A stretch of DNA of 64,000 bases from Bradyrhizobium oropedii (GCF_020889685.1 NZ_JACMYO010000007.1:1-64000), one strand, 5' to 3'; positions 1 through 9,050 are shown, counted from the stretch's first letter. The notes: generated from the sequence alone by a model not told the origin. Numbers and translations are program-made.

Positions 1-22
1 TGCTAGCGCGTTTCAGCCGAAG

Positions 23-223
23 TCAGGGAAAGCGAATCCGCAGCAGCGGCAGCTGCTGAAGCCTGTCGAGCAGGCGCACGATCTGGCCTGCCGCCATGCC
101 GAGGCAGGCGAGGATGAAGTGGCGGCGGGTCAAGCCGCGCTCGCGGTCCACGAATTGCAGGCGCTGAAGACGCGGTTCGGGAGGAGCGTGCGTACGCAGG
201 GCAGGAAGCGTCGTCATCTGCAT
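23..223 (-). CDS. Small hypothetical protein, translationally coupled
   Basis: A 66-residue reading frame whose ATG overlaps the TGA of the upstream gene (TGATG), which suggests translational coupling. The N-terminal half is polar and proline/arginine-rich. The second half has a twin-arginine pair followed by a short hydrophobic stretch (around residues 36-50), which could be a membrane-associated segment. I do not recognise a family. The only support is position and overlap, so it could be spurious. Confidence 0.4.
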   Translation of the reverse strand: MQMTTLPALRTHAPPEPRLQRLQFVDRERGLTRRHFILACLGMAAGQIVRLLDRLQQLPLLRIRFP

Positions 224-1326
224 CAGCCGATCGGAATGCGGATTTCCGGCGCCGCGGTCATCTGCTCGATCGTGGCGTCGAACGACAGGCAATCCGGATT
301 CTCGCCCGGCATCCGGCGCAGGGTCTCGGCCAATTGCTCCTGCTCCAGCAGGAACGAGCGGCCGTCGCGCAGGCGGGCGTAGGCGGCCCACGGCACGAAT
401 TTGGTGAACGGAAACCGGAATCCCTCGCGCGGCGACACGTCGATGTTCAGGCCGGAGACGAACAGGACATTCTTGGCCGCAAATGCCGGCTCGCGCAGAA
501 TGCTCCGGTAGGCGCGGTCGAACTCAGCCTGGGTAACGAAGCGGGCGGCATCCAATGCCGGATGCGGCGACGTCACCAGCGCCGGCATGACCGGAGCGAG
601 CACTGCCTCGAGAATGTCGTGGCCCTCGGGACCCTCGGCCAGCGCACGGCGGAATTGAAACAGATCGGGTGACAACGCCGTGCCGATCGGCGCCGGCGTC
701 TCGCGAAAGAACTCCTCGCCAAGCCGCTCGCGGATCGCCGGGCTCGCGCGAAACAGCTTCGACGTGCTCAGCACGTTGAGCGGCTGCAGCGGCGTCTCGA
801 CCATGCGGTCGAGCGACAGGAAGACGCCGTCGCTGCGGCTGTCGTCGAGATACTGATTGTCGATCTGCAACACCGGCTCGCCGTCGAGCCGGCCGCACTG
901 CACCTGCCGGCACGCGAGCGCGTACTCGTCCTCGTACCAGCGCAGCACGCCGCAGAGCTTTCCGCAGCAGTCCCCGAACCTGCAATCTTCGGTGCGGTGG
1001 CGCTGATAGACACCGAAGCGGCCATCATCGGGATTGTAGCCGACATGGCTGGCCTGGATCAGCACCAGGTGCTCGCCGTGATGGGCAAAAGGCCCGTGGC
1101 GGTTGATCGCGACCTTGCCGCCGACCCGCCCGTGGTCGAACGGAAAGGTTCCGAAATGCTGGGCCAGCAGCATCACCGGATAACCCTGGCTCTCGTCCGA
1201 GCAAAAGGCGCGCGACGGCAGCAAGTGCTGCCGTTCGAAGCCGAGCGAACGGCAGTAATTGTAAAGCCGCGGCACGAAATGCCCGTAGCGCATCGCAAAA
1301 CGGCCAACCCGGAAGGTTTCGATCAT
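223..1326 (-). CDS. LCIB/C-like putative beta-carbonic anhydrase family protein (conserved hypothetical)
   Basis: A 367-residue soluble protein. Around residues 78-125 it has the arrangement I associate with the LCIB/LCIC group of zinc beta-carbonic anhydrases: a Gly-rich GxVGGK run, a histidine in ASHVGY, a DDGRFGVYQRH loop and a Cys-Cys pair in DCCGKL, where the His and Cys would be metal ligands. Carbonic anhydrases interconvert CO2 and bicarbonate. The C-terminal 200 residues have no motif I recognise. No signal peptide or membrane segment is seen. It lies upstream of, and overlaps, a small ORF, and is preceded by an unusual inverted repeat. Family assignment comes from motif recall and is tentative; the alternative is a conserved protein of unknown function. 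Confidence 0.5.
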   Translation of the reverse strand: MIETFRVGRFAMRYGHFVPRLYNYCRSLGFERQHLLPSRAFCSDESQGYPVMLLAQHFGTFPFDHGRVGGKVAINRHGPFAHHGEHLVLIQASHVGYNPDDGRFGVYQRHRTEDCRFGDCCGKLCGVLRWYEDEYALACRQVQCGRLDGEPVLQIDNQYLDDSRSDGVFLSLDRMVETPLQPLNVLSTSKLFRASPAIRERLGEEFFRETPAPIGTALSPDLFQFRRALAEGPEGHDILEAVLAPVMPALVTSPHPALDAARFVTQAEFDRAYRSILREPAFAAKNVLFVSGLNIDVSPREGFRFPFTKFVPWAAYARLRDGRSFLLEQEQLAETLRRMPGENPDCLSFDATIEQMTAAPEIRIPIG

Positions 1327-1335
1327 CCGCTTCCG

Positions 1336-1395
1336 CCTGACCGGTCCGACATATCCAGCGCGCGCGGGGACACCCCGCTCCCCATACCGGTCAGG
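1336..1395 (-). promoter_or_regulatory. Structured leader with long inverted repeat
   Basis: Perfect 10-bp inverted repeat CCTGACCGGT (1336-1345) and ACCGGTCAGG (1386-1395). Between its arms is a second perfect hairpin, GCGGGG-ACA-CCCCGC (1364-1378). In the mRNA sense this sits about 10 nt upstream of the ATG at 1326, so the folded leader would abut the ribosome binding region. Its role is unknown. Confidence 0.45.
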
Positions 1396-1449
1396 AACGG
1401 TAGATGGCGTTGTTGACGGTTATGTGAATGCGGCAGCCGGGTGGAGAGC

Positions 1450-2379
1450 TCAGCGCCCCCAGCGCAGCACGACCGGATCGAGCGTGCGCGCGATCTCGAT
1501 CAGCCCGGCGCGTGTCGCCGGATGCAGCGGTTGCAACGGGTGGCGCACCGCATCCGATTTGATGACGCCGCCCTCGCGCATCAGCACCTTGCAGGCCTGC
1601 AGCCCGCATTGCCGGTTCTCGTAATTGATCAGCGGCAGCCAGCGCGCATAGGCCTGCACGGCCTCGTCGCGGCGGCCGGCGAGGAACGGATCCATGATCT
1701 GGCGGATGCCGTCGGGATAGCCGCCGCCGGTCATTGCCCCGGTGGCGCCGGCATCGAGATCGGCCATCAGCGTGATCGCCTCCTCGCCGTCCCACGGCCC
1801 CTCGATGACGCTGCCGCCCTTCTCGATCAGGCCGCGCAGCTTGTTGGCGGCCATCGGCACCTCGATCTTGAAATACCTGACATTGGCGAGCTCCTTGGCC
1901 ATCCGCGCCAGGAAATCGACCGACAGCGGCGTGCCTGCGACCGGCGCGTCCTGGATCATGATCGGGATACGAATCGCGTCGGAGACCACGCGATAGAACT
2001 CATAGATCGCCGGCTCGCCGACGCGGAAGGTCGCGCCGTGATAGGGCGGCATGATCATCACCATCGCAGCGCCGGCGGCCTCCGCCTCGCGGCTGCGCGC
2101 GGCACACACCACCGAGGAGAAATGCGTCGTCGTGACGATCACGGGGATGCGGCCCGCGACGTGCTCGAGCACGGCATGCATCACGGTCTCGCGCTCGGCA
2201 TCGGTCAGCACGAACTGCTCGGAGAAATTGGCGAGGATGCAGATGCCGTGCGAGCCGGCATCGATCATGAAATCGACGCAGCGCCGCTGTCCGTCGAGGT
2301 CGAGGTTGCCGTTGGCGTCGAAGATGGTCGGCGCGACCGGGAAGACGCCGCGATAGGGACGCTTTGCGATTGTTGCCAT
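1450..2379 (-). CDS. Dihydrodipicolinate synthase family protein (class I aldolase/lyase)
   Basis: A 309-residue protein with the TIM-barrel fold of the DapA/N-acetylneuraminate lyase family. The Schiff-base lysine is at about residue 171 in RYFKIEVP, and the PPY motif is near 113. The ATG at 2379 is chosen because GGGAGG lies at a normal distance upstream. The usual catalytic tyrosine segment (YNVP in DapA) reads QDAP near residues 143-146, so this is unlikely to be true lysine-pathway DapA and is more probably an aldolase or dehydratase for a sugar acid or aromatic intermediate. The following old-yellow-enzyme gene is on the same strand but upstream of it. Substrate unknown. Confidence 0.85.
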   Translation of the reverse strand: MATIAKRPYRGVFPVAPTIFDANGNLDLDGQRRCVDFMIDAGSHGICILANFSEQFVLTDAERETVMHAVLEHVAGRIPVIVTTTHFSSVVCAARSREAEAAGAAMVMIMPPYHGATFRVGEPAIYEFYRVVSDAIRIPIMIQDAPVAGTPLSVDFLARMAKELANVRYFKIEVPMAANKLRGLIEKGGSVIEGPWDGEEAITLMADLDAGATGAMTGGGYPDGIRQIMDPFLAGRRDEAVQAYARWLPLINYENRQCGLQACKVLMREGGVIKSDAVRHPLQPLHPATRAGLIEIARTLDPVVLRWGR

Positions 2380-2415
2380 ATGACGACCTCCCAACTTTCT
2401 TGTCAGCTGTTCTCG

Positions 2416-3582
2416 TTAAACGTTGCGGAACGGCAGCGGCGGGCCTTCGAGCTTGCGCAGGCCCGGTTCGCGCCGTTCCAGCCACCAGCCATACTGCTTC
2501 GGCCAGGACGTGAACACTTCGCCGCTTCCGCCGCCAAGCGCAAGCTCGGCATGCAGCGGCCAGTTCGGATCGAACAACGCCTCGCGGCCGATCGCGACCA
2601 GATCGGCCTGACCGTTGGCCAGAACATCTTCCGCCTGCCGCGGATGCAGGATCAGGCCGACCGCGATGGTGGCGACCTCGGCGGAGCGGCGGATTTCATC
2701 CGCATAAGGCACCTGGAAGCTGTAGCCGCGTGGAATCCGCGCCGCGGTCGCCGAGCCGAGCAGGCCGCCCGACGAGCAATCGATCAGATCGGCGCCGCGC
2801 GCCTTGGCTGCCCTGGCGAACGCGATCTGGTCCTCGAGCGTCAGGCCGCCGTCGACACCGTCGACCGAGGAGATCCGCACCGACAGCGGCCGCTCCGCGG
2901 GCCAGGCAGCGCGCACGGTCTCGATGATCTCGAGCGGATAGCGCATCCGCCCGGCACGGTCGCCGCCATAGGCGTCGTTGCGCCGGTTCGACAATGGCGA
3001 GAGGAATTCGTGCAGCAGATAGCCATGCGCGCAGTGCACCTCGACGAACTCGAAGCCGGCCTCCACCGCGCGCAGCGTGGCGCGCCGCCATTGCTCGCGC
3101 AACGCTGCGAGCTCATCGACCTCGAGCGCGTGCGGCATCAGCCAGCCCTCCTCCATCGGGATCGCGCTCGGCGCCACCGTCCGCCACGGCAGATCGCCGC
3201 GGGCGTGGTCGGCCTCGTCGAGTGCGGCATTGCCGTACCAGGGTCGCTGCATGCTGGCCTTGCGGCCGGCATGCGCGAGCTGGATCGCGGGCACGGCGCC
3301 ATTGTCCTTCAGGAAGGCGGCGATGCGCTCGAGCGGCGCGATCTGCTCGTCGTTCCAGATCCCGACATCGCCATGGGTGATGCGGCCCTCGGCGGCAACC
3401 GCCGCGGCCTCGACCATCACGAGCCCGGCGCCGCCCTGGGCAAATTTACCGAGATGAACAAGGTGCCAATCATTGGCGAGGCCGTCGGTCGCCGAATACT
3501 GGCACATCGGCGAAATCAGGATGCGGTTTCTGGAGGTCACGCCGCGAAGCGTGATCGGCTGAAACAGAAGCGGCTGCGACAT
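2416..3582 (-). CDS. NADH:flavin oxidoreductase, old yellow enzyme (YqjM-like class)
   Basis: A 388-residue FMN-dependent TIM-barrel oxidoreductase. The N-terminus has SPMCQYSA with the cysteine that tunes flavin potential in YqjM-type enzymes. The substrate-binding His pair lies in HCAHGYLLHEF (about residues 183-193), followed by LSNRRNDAYGG, a hallmark of the group. The C-terminal part has the AIGREALFDPNW phosphate-binding segment. These enzymes reduce activated C=C bonds of enones or nitro-olefins with NAD(P)H. The DapA-family gene lies 36 bp downstream on the same strand, so the two may be cotranscribed. Physiological substrate unknown. Confidence 0.92.
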   Translation of the reverse strand: MSQPLLFQPITLRGVTSRNRILISPMCQYSATDGLANDWHLVHLGKFAQGGAGLVMVEAAAVAAEGRITHGDVGIWNDEQIAPLERIAAFLKDNGAVPAIQLAHAGRKASMQRPWYGNAALDEADHARGDLPWRTVAPSAIPMEEGWLMPHALEVDELAALREQWRRATLRAVEAGFEFVEVHCAHGYLLHEFLSPLSNRRNDAYGGDRAGRMRYPLEIIETVRAAWPAERPLSVRISSVDGVDGGLTLEDQIAFARAAKARGADLIDCSSGGLLGSATAARIPRGYSFQVPYADEIRRSAEVATIAVGLILHPRQAEDVLANGQADLVAIGREALFDPNWPLHAELALGGGSGEVFTSWPKQYGWWLERREPGLRKLEGPPLPFRNV

Positions 3583-3829
3583 CGGGACCTGCGGGAGCGT
3601 GTTGGCTGGAGAAATCGTGGCCGAAAGCTAGGCGGCGCGCCGGGGGATCGCAAGTCACACCGCGACGCAGGCGGCAAGACCTGCGCGCATGCGGCACGCA
3701 CGCAGCGGCGCAATCGGCGAAACCCGCAACATTTGCTGCAGAAAATCATCGCGGCTGGTAAACACTTTCCGCCACCGTGGGGTCGAGCCACGGTTCGCAA
3801 TTCGCACCGGACATGCCTACATAGCCGTC

Positions 3830-4849
3830 ATGAAGAAAATCGGATTCCTTTCGTTCGGGCACTGGACGCCCTCGCCGCAATCCCAGGCCCGCTCGGCCGC
3901 AGATGTGCTCCTGCAATCCATCGACCTCGCGGTCGCCGCCGAAGAGCTGGGCGCGGATGGCGCGTATTTTCGCGTCCATCATTTCGCACGCCAGCTCGCC
4001 TCGCCCTTCCCGCTGCTGGCGGCGGTCGGTGCGAAGACCAGCCGGATCGAAATCGGCACCGCCGTGATCGATATGCGCTACGAAAATCCGATGTACATGA
4101 TCGAGGACGCCGGCGCCGCCGACCTGATCGCGAGGGGACGCCTGCAACTCGGCATCAGCCGCGGCTCGCCCGAGCAGGTGATCGATGGCTGGCGCTATTT
4201 CGGCTATCAGCCCGGCGAGGGCGAGACCGACGCCGACATGGGCCGCCGTCATGCCGAGATCTTCCTCGATATGCTGCGCGGCGAGGGATTTGCGCAACCG
4301 AATCCACGGCCGATGTTTCCCAATCCGCCCGGGCTGCTGCGGCTCGAGCCGCTCTCGGAGGGCTTGCGCGAACGGATCTGGTGGGGCGCCGGCTCCAACG
4401 CCACCGCAGTCTGGGCGGCGAAGCTCGGGATGAACCTGCAAAGCTCGACGCTGAAGAGCGACGAGACCGGAGAGGCCTTCCACATCCAGCAGGCCGCGCA
4501 GATCCGGGCATATCGTGCCGCCTGGAAGGAAGCGGGTCACACCCGCGAGCCGCGGGTCTCGGTGAGCCGCAGCATCTTCGCGCTGGTCGACGATCGCGAT
4601 CGCGCCTATTTCGGCAGCGGGCAGGAGGAAGACCAGATCGGCTTCATCGACGAGCGAACGCGCGCGATCTTCGGCCGCGGCTACGCCGCCGAGCCGGAGA
4701 AGCTGATCGAGCAGCTCAAGACGGACGAGGCGATCGCGGAGGCCGACACCCTGCTCCTGACCGTCCCCAATCAGCTCGGCGTCGCCTACAACGCGCATGT
4801 GATCGAGAGCATTTTGACTCACGTCGCGCCTGCCATGGGATGGCGGTGA
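3830..4849 (+). CDS. LLM class flavin-dependent oxidoreductase (luciferase-like)
   Basis: A 339-residue bacterial luciferase-like monooxygenase. It begins MKKIGFLSFGHW and contains the family features GADGAYFRVHHFA (residues 41-53), RIEIGTAVIDMRYENP and a GRLQLGISRGSP segment typical of F420- or FMN-dependent LLM proteins. The ATG at 3830 marks the start of family similarity; the frame upstream is open but does not resemble the family. It is divergent from the OYE gene with about 250 bp between. The oxidised substrate cannot be predicted. Confidence 0.88.
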   Translation: MKKIGFLSFGHWTPSPQSQARSAADVLLQSIDLAVAAEELGADGAYFRVHHFARQLASPFPLLAAVGAKTSRIEIGTAVIDMRYENPMYMIEDAGAADLIARGRLQLGISRGSPEQVIDGWRYFGYQPGEGETDADMGRRHAEIFLDMLRGEGFAQPNPRPMFPNPPGLLRLEPLSEGLRERIWWGAGSNATAVWAAKLGMNLQSSTLKSDETGEAFHIQQAAQIRAYRAAWKEAGHTREPRVSVSRSIFALVDDRDRAYFGSGQEEDQIGFIDERTRAIFGRGYAAEPEKLIEQLKTDEAIAEADTLLLTVPNQLGVAYNAHVIESILTHVAPAMGWR

Positions 4850-5156
4850 GCTTGCGCACGATGCGGACCCGCGGCGGCCGTCCTTCCAGGGGGTGTGGTT
4901 GAAAGCGGACGACCAGCCGCGGGCTTGAACCGACCGTTCTCTGCCGGAGGCTGGCCGGTTCTACAGGGCCAATGCCGGAACCCGCGAGATCGTTCCGGCG
5001 GAACTCTGTTCTCAAACGCGGAGAACTACGGAAACATAACCGCGCGCTGTGAGAAGAACAGGTTGAGTACAGTTCGTTAGGCGTGCACGTTGCGTGAACA
5101 GATCGCCGTAGTATCCCGGGTTAATCGCGGGAGGCCTTTCCGCAGGCTTGCCTCGG
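4850..5156. other. Intergenic region, no gene recognised
   Basis: About 300 bp after the LLM oxidoreductase stop, up to the stop of the next small minus-strand gene. Open frames here have no protein-like composition. Some GC-rich inverted segments near 4985-5010 and 5118-5150 could serve as 3' ends, but none has a clear U-tract. Confidence 0.5.
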
Positions 5157-5333
5157 TCAGGAATCCTGATCGCGATCACGGTGAGCGAGATCGTCGCGGA
5201 GGCGATCGACGCGCTCATCGAGCCGCCGGTTCAGTTCCTCATCCTCTGGCGAATTGCTGCTGCGACGGGCGCGAACGACAAATACGCATCCGACCAGAAC
5301 GATCGCAAGGAGTGCGAAGTACCACCATTCCAT
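5157..5333 (-). CDS. Small single-pass membrane protein (58 aa)
   Basis: An ATG at 5333 opens a 58-residue frame beginning MEWWYFALLAIVLVG. One hydrophobic helix (residues 4-20) is followed by a basic RARR stop-transfer and a highly charged Glu/Asp/Arg-rich tail (residues 28-58) that may be helical or coiled. This topology (N-out, charged cytoplasmic tail) is protein-like and unlikely by chance. The same region contains no better frame. It lies next to a DUF3551 gene on the same strand. Function unknown. Confidence 0.6.
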   Translation of the reverse strand: MEWWYFALLAIVLVGCVFVVRARRSSNSPEDEELNRRLDERVDRLRDDLAHRDRDQDS

Positions 5334-5375
5334 GCATTGATCTCAACTGGGCGCTCGCGAGCGCGAGCACAAAAG

Positions 5376-5627
5376 TTATCGTTCAAGCCTGTAACGGCGC
5401 GCCGACCTTGGCGCGTAGTAGGGGTTGACCAGACAGGTCGCCGGCAGCCCGTTAGCGCCGACCTGGCACTGATCCAGAGACGTGAAGACACAGTCCATCC
5501 GCTCGCCGATCAACACGCCGTAAACATGCATGCAGACCGGGTAGCGCGGATCGTAGGTTTGTGCAGATGCCGGCCTTGTCATCCAAAGCACGCTCAGCGC
5601 AAGCAACAGCGCTCCCAGCAACTTCAC
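5376..5627 (-). CDS. DUF3551 domain-containing secreted small protein
   Basis: An 83-residue protein with a cleavable signal peptide (residues 1-22, ending ASA before QTYDPRYP). The mature part has the DUF3551 pattern YPVCMHVYG, a central Cys in DCVFTSLDQC, and CLVNPYY near the end, giving four cysteines that may form disulfides. The GTG start at 5627 is supported by AGGAG seven bases upstream. DUF3551 proteins are abundant in Bradyrhizobium and of unknown function; the protein is presumed periplasmic. Confidence 0.85.
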   Translation of the reverse strand: MKLLGALLLALSVLWMTRPASAQTYDPRYPVCMHVYGVLIGERMDCVFTSLDQCQVGANGLPATCLVNPYYAPRSARRYRLER

Positions 5628-5671
5628 GTCAGGTCTCCTGCGATTGCCCGTAAAATACTGCGCCCAGAGAC

Positions 5672-5745
5672 TGGAGCGGGCGAAGGGAATCGAACCCTCG
5701 TATGCAGCTTGGGAAGCTGCCGTTCTACCATTGAACTACGCCCGC
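5672..5745 (-). tRNA. tRNA-Gly (anticodon CCC)
   Basis: On the minus strand a 74-nt cloverleaf with acceptor stem GCGGGCG/CGCCCGC, D-loop with AATGGTAGAA, anticodon stem GCAGC/GCTGC with loop TTCCCAA (anticodon CCC), T-arm GAGGGTTCGATTCCCTTC and encoded CCA (positions 5672-5674 on the plus strand are its complement). The discriminator base is T, as expected for tRNA-Gly. It is isolated, between DUF3551 and the glycosyltransferase gene. Confidence 0.97.
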
Positions 5746-5847
5746 GATCTCAATTGCTTGAGGTCGACCCGCTCGGATGCCGGACCATAGCCCGGGCGGA
5801 GGCAGAGGATCAAGCGTACATTCTGGCGGATCGCCTTGCTGTCGCCG

Positions 5848-7365
5848 CTAGTGGCCCATTCTCACGAGCGCGTCATTGATGACGAAGGATGCGGCGGCGG
5901 ATGCGTCGCAGGTGCCGCTGCGCGCGTAGATGCAGGCATCGGCGATGCCGACATGGGCGCAGCTCTGCCGTGAAAAATCCGCCGGCAAGTCGCCCGCTGC
6001 CTCGGGCCGCGCAAGGATGCGGTTGAAGGCCGGCTTGGTCGCCTGCAACAGCGGCGGCAGGATGAGCTCGGCGAGCGGATCGGCCGGCGCAAGCACGTAG
6101 AGCGGCACCGGGCCGACCAATCGTTCCCGCCCCGGCAACAGCTGGAAACGAACGTTGTAGAGCGCAAGGCCGCACATCTGCGGATCGCTGCGTAATTTGG
6201 CGGCGAGCTCCGCCGCGCCGACGCCGCGCGTCCAATAGTCGCGCATCTCCTCGCTGGCGCCGGCGAGCGCCATCGAGAGCAGCGCCCAGCCGCCCAAGAC
6301 GATCGGCAACGCCCCGCGGCGCCATTTGTCGTTGGTGCGCACCGATTGCACCCAATCCGCCGACCCCAGCGCCGCGACGATGATGAACAGCACCACCGAC
6401 AGGAAGACGAAGCGGTCTTCCTTGTGCGCGATCAGGCTGTGGAAGAGGAGGTTGGCGAGCGCTGTCGCCAGCAACAGCGGTGCGTGCCGCCAGCCGCGCC
6501 CGATCGCCGCGAGCGGCAGCACGATCGCAACCGACCATACGATCAGGAAATTGATGAGATACGCCGCAGGCGGTGTCACACCGAATTCGGTGGCGCGATC
6601 GTGCACAAGGTTTTCCTTGATATTCGCGATCAACCAGGCGAACGGCACCGCACCATGTGCAAGATCGATTGCGGCGGCAAGCAACAGCGCAACGAGCCCG
6701 CCGGCGACCAGCGGAATCAGGTTTCGCCAACGCGTCCAGCAGGCGCCGACGGCAAGCACGGCGATCGCGGGCGCATATTGAAAACGGCAGACAAAGGCGA
6801 ACGCAAGCAAGGCGCCGCCGATTGCAAGACGCCGCCGCGACGGTTGATCGGTCACCAACAACGCCGCCGGCACGATCAGCGCTGTCGCCAACGGCTCGCC
6901 CAGCGTGTGCGGCGCGAGCATGATCAATTCGAACCAGACCGCGGCGGCGAAGCCTGCGACGACGGCATGGGTCCGCGAGACCCGCGCGCCGAATAACCAC
7001 GCGCTGACCACGATCGATAGCGACGCACACGCGGCGACCAGACGCGGCACCAGGAAGGCACCAGCGCCATGAGGCGCAATCGCATCACCGAGGGCGACCG
7101 GCCCGGCCAGCAATGTCGGCAGGAACCAGCCGCGAATGCCGTCGCGCCATTCCCACGTCAGGATGCCGTCATGGCCAAGCATCCGCCCCGCCGGCTCGAG
7201 ATATTGAAAGATCTCGTCGGGATACATCACGTTGGGCCAGACCGCGGCCGCAACGCGTATGAGCAGCGCCAACAACAGCACCGCAACGAGCGGGTGAACA
7301 CGCCCGCTCGCGCGCCCGACCATTCCCGCGCTGCCGGGCGCTGGCTCGACGCTCGTGCCCGTCAT
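5848..7365 (-). CDS. GT-C family membrane glycosyltransferase (Alg9/GPI mannosyltransferase-like)
   Basis: A 505-residue polytopic membrane protein with about ten hydrophobic helices from residue 20 onward. Features of the GT22/Alg9-like GT-C fold are the acidic PDEIFQYLEP loop after the first membrane helix, which carries the catalytic Asp/Glu, and HKEDRFVF later in the chain (compare HKExRF in eukaryotic members). Such enzymes transfer a sugar from a polyprenyl-phosphate donor on the periplasmic side. The C-terminal 120 residues are soluble and contain several cysteines. The ATG at 7365 is preferred; a GTG at 7470 in the same frame would add 35 residues without a good ribosome binding site. 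Confidence 0.8.
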   Translation of the reverse strand: MTGTSVEPAPGSAGMVGRASGRVHPLVAVLLLALLIRVAAAVWPNVMYPDEIFQYLEPAGRMLGHDGILTWEWRDGIRGWFLPTLLAGPVALGDAIAPHGAGAFLVPRLVAACASLSIVVSAWLFGARVSRTHAVVAGFAAAVWFELIMLAPHTLGEPLATALIVPAALLVTDQPSRRRLAIGGALLAFAFVCRFQYAPAIAVLAVGACWTRWRNLIPLVAGGLVALLLAAAIDLAHGAVPFAWLIANIKENLVHDRATEFGVTPPAAYLINFLIVWSVAIVLPLAAIGRGWRHAPLLLATALANLLFHSLIAHKEDRFVFLSVVLFIIVAALGSADWVQSVRTNDKWRRGALPIVLGGWALLSMALAGASEEMRDYWTRGVGAAELAAKLRSDPQMCGLALYNVRFQLLPGRERLVGPVPLYVLAPADPLAELILPPLLQATKPAFNRILARPEAAGDLPADFSRQSCAHVGIADACIYARSGTCDASAAASFVINDALVRMGH

Positions 7366-7564
7366 CGTTCCGCCGATCGTCTTTTGGAGCAGCATGCTGG
7401 CGTCCAGATAGCGGGCAAAGCCTTTAAGATGCGTGACCGCAAGACCGTGACCGGACGTTGTCGAGGTCACACAGCACCGGCCGCGACATGCTTAACTAAA
7501 CGTGAAGATTCCGGATGCGCCGGACCGCGGCGATGTTATGGTCGCGCTGGGGGTTGGTGGCGTC

Positions 7565-8143
7565 ATGGCGGGGCGTGGGTACACCATTTTCGACACGGCA
7601 ATCGGCCGATGCGGCATCGCATGGGGCGAAGGTGGCGTCGCCGGTGTCCAGCTTCCCGAGCTCCGCGAAATCGAGACCCGCAAACGGCTATTCCAGCTCC
7701 ACCCCGACGCGCGCGAAATGCGGCCTCCCGAGGAGGTCGATGTCGCGATCGAGGGCATCGCGGCCACCTTGCGTGACGGCAATGGCGATCTCGGCGGCGT
7801 TGCGCTCGACATGAGCGGCATCTCCGCCTTCGACCAGCGCGTCTATCAGACTGTCCGCGCCATTCCCCTTGGCGAGACCCGGACCTATGACGAGGTCGCG
7901 AGCGCCCTGCGCACGTCCGGCGCGGTCTATTCGGTGGCACAGGCGCTCGGCCGCAACCCCTTCATGATCATCGTGCCCTGCCATCGCGTGCTCGAGGCTG
8001 GCCACTACGCCGACCGGATCTCGCCGAACGGCGGCAGCGTCTCCAAGCGGCGGCTGCTCTCGATCGAAGGCGCCCAGCCGACCACCAGCAAGACCCTGTT
8101 TGACGTGCTGCTGCCCGTTGCGCGGCCCCGCCCGCAAGCCTAG
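7565..8143 (+). CDS. ogt: Methylated-DNA--[protein]-cysteine S-methyltransferase
   Basis: A roughly 192-residue suicide repair protein that transfers the O6-alkyl group from guanine to its own cysteine. The active site PCHRV lies at about residues 138-142. It is preceded by the DNA-binding wing region ([24 protein letters not shown]), typical of the Ogt/MGMT C-terminal domain. The start is uncertain: in-frame ATGs at 7538 and 7565 and a GTG at 7502 are possible, and 7565 fits the domain start best. The AraC-type gene begins 10 bp after the stop, so the two are probably cotranscribed. Confidence 0.92.
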   Translation: MAGRGYTIFDTAIGRCGIAWGEGGVAGVQLPELREIETRKRLFQLHPDAREMRPPEEVDVAIEGIAATLRDGNGDLGGVALDMSGISAFDQRVYQTVRAIPLGETRTYDEVASALRTSGAVYSVAQALGRNPFMIIVPCHRVLEAGHYADRISPNGGSVSKRRLLSIEGAQPTTSKTLFDVLLPVARPRPQA

Positions 8144-8153
8144 ATCACGGGGT

Positions 8154-8993
8154 ATGACCCACACCACGCTGTTGCAGCGCGATCGCATCACGGTGAACGA
8201 ATTTCGCTGCACGGCAGCGCCCGGCGACAAGCCGTTCGCCGAGCAATTCGCCTGCCATTCCGTGTCCTATGTGCGCAGCGGCAGCTTCGGCTGCCATTGC
8301 CGCGGCCGCTTCCACGAGCTGGTGGCAGGCTCGATCCTGGTCGGCCATCCCGGCGACGAATACACCTGCACGCACGACCATGTGGTCGGCGACGAATGCC
8401 TGTCGTTCTTCCTGGACCCGGAGCTGGTCGAGACGATCGGCGACCGCACGTCGGTCTGGCAGGTCGGCTCGGTGCCGCCGCTGCCGGAATTGATGGTGAT
8501 CGGAGAGCTCGCCCAAACGGCGGCAGGTGGCAATAGCGATGTCGGGCTCGACGAGGTCGGCCACCTCCTCGCCAGCCGCCTTGTCGAACTGGTGTCCGAC
8601 CGCAAGGCAAGGCCCCTCACCGCGAGCCTGCGCGATCGCCGCCGCGCCGTCGAGGCTGCGCTGTGGATCGACGGCAATTCGCATCATCAGATCGATCTCG
8701 ACGATGCCGCCGAGCAAGTGGGCTTAAGCACGTTCCATTTCCTGCGGCTGTTCTCCGCGGTGCTCGGCGTCACCCCGCATCAATACCTCGTGCGCTCGCG
8801 GCTGCGCCATGCGGCGCGGCGGCTCGTCGACGACGACAGCCCGGTCACCGACATCGCCTATGACGTCGGCTTCGGCGATCTCTCCAATTTCGTGCGCAGC
8901 TTCCACCGCGCCGCCGGCGCCTCGCCGCTGAAGTTCCGGCAGGCCTCCCGCGGCGACCGCAAGATTCTCCAAGAACGCCTTGCGCTGCAATAG
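8154..8993 (+). CDS. AraC family transcriptional regulator
   Basis: A 279-residue protein. The N-terminal 110 residues resemble a cupin-type sensor domain with several Cys/His residues. The C-terminal 100 residues carry two helix-turn-helix motifs, ending in the conserved [30 protein letters not shown] signature region. The ATG at 8154 lies behind a GGGG stretch. Location directly behind ogt suggests a link to an alkylation or oxidative response, but the Ada-type zinc-cysteine domain is absent. Ligand unknown. Confidence 0.9.
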   Translation: MTHTTLLQRDRITVNEFRCTAAPGDKPFAEQFACHSVSYVRSGSFGCHCRGRFHELVAGSILVGHPGDEYTCTHDHVVGDECLSFFLDPELVETIGDRTSVWQVGSVPPLPELMVIGELAQTAAGGNSDVGLDEVGHLLASRLVELVSDRKARPLTASLRDRRRAVEAALWIDGNSHHQIDLDDAAEQVGLSTFHFLRLFSAVLGVTPHQYLVRSRLRHAARRLVDDDSPVTDIAYDVGFGDLSNFVRSFHRAAGASPLKFRQASRGDRKILQERLALQ

Positions 8994-9050
8994 CTAGGGT
9001 TCGTCCGGTTCGCGCGTCGATCGACGCGCCCAACGACTGGAGGTCCCATC

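Noticed and set aside
1441-4902. Very long plus-strand open frame (over 1100 codons) opposite the DapA-family and OYE genes
   Set aside because: Antisense shadow of high-GC coding DNA; composition rich in Arg, His, Gly and Asp without domains, while the minus strand carries two clear enzyme families.
8154-8993. AraC-type gene as an Ada N-terminal half
   Set aside because: The cysteines in the N-terminal domain do not form the Ada zinc-site pattern; it looks like an ordinary cupin-AraC protein.
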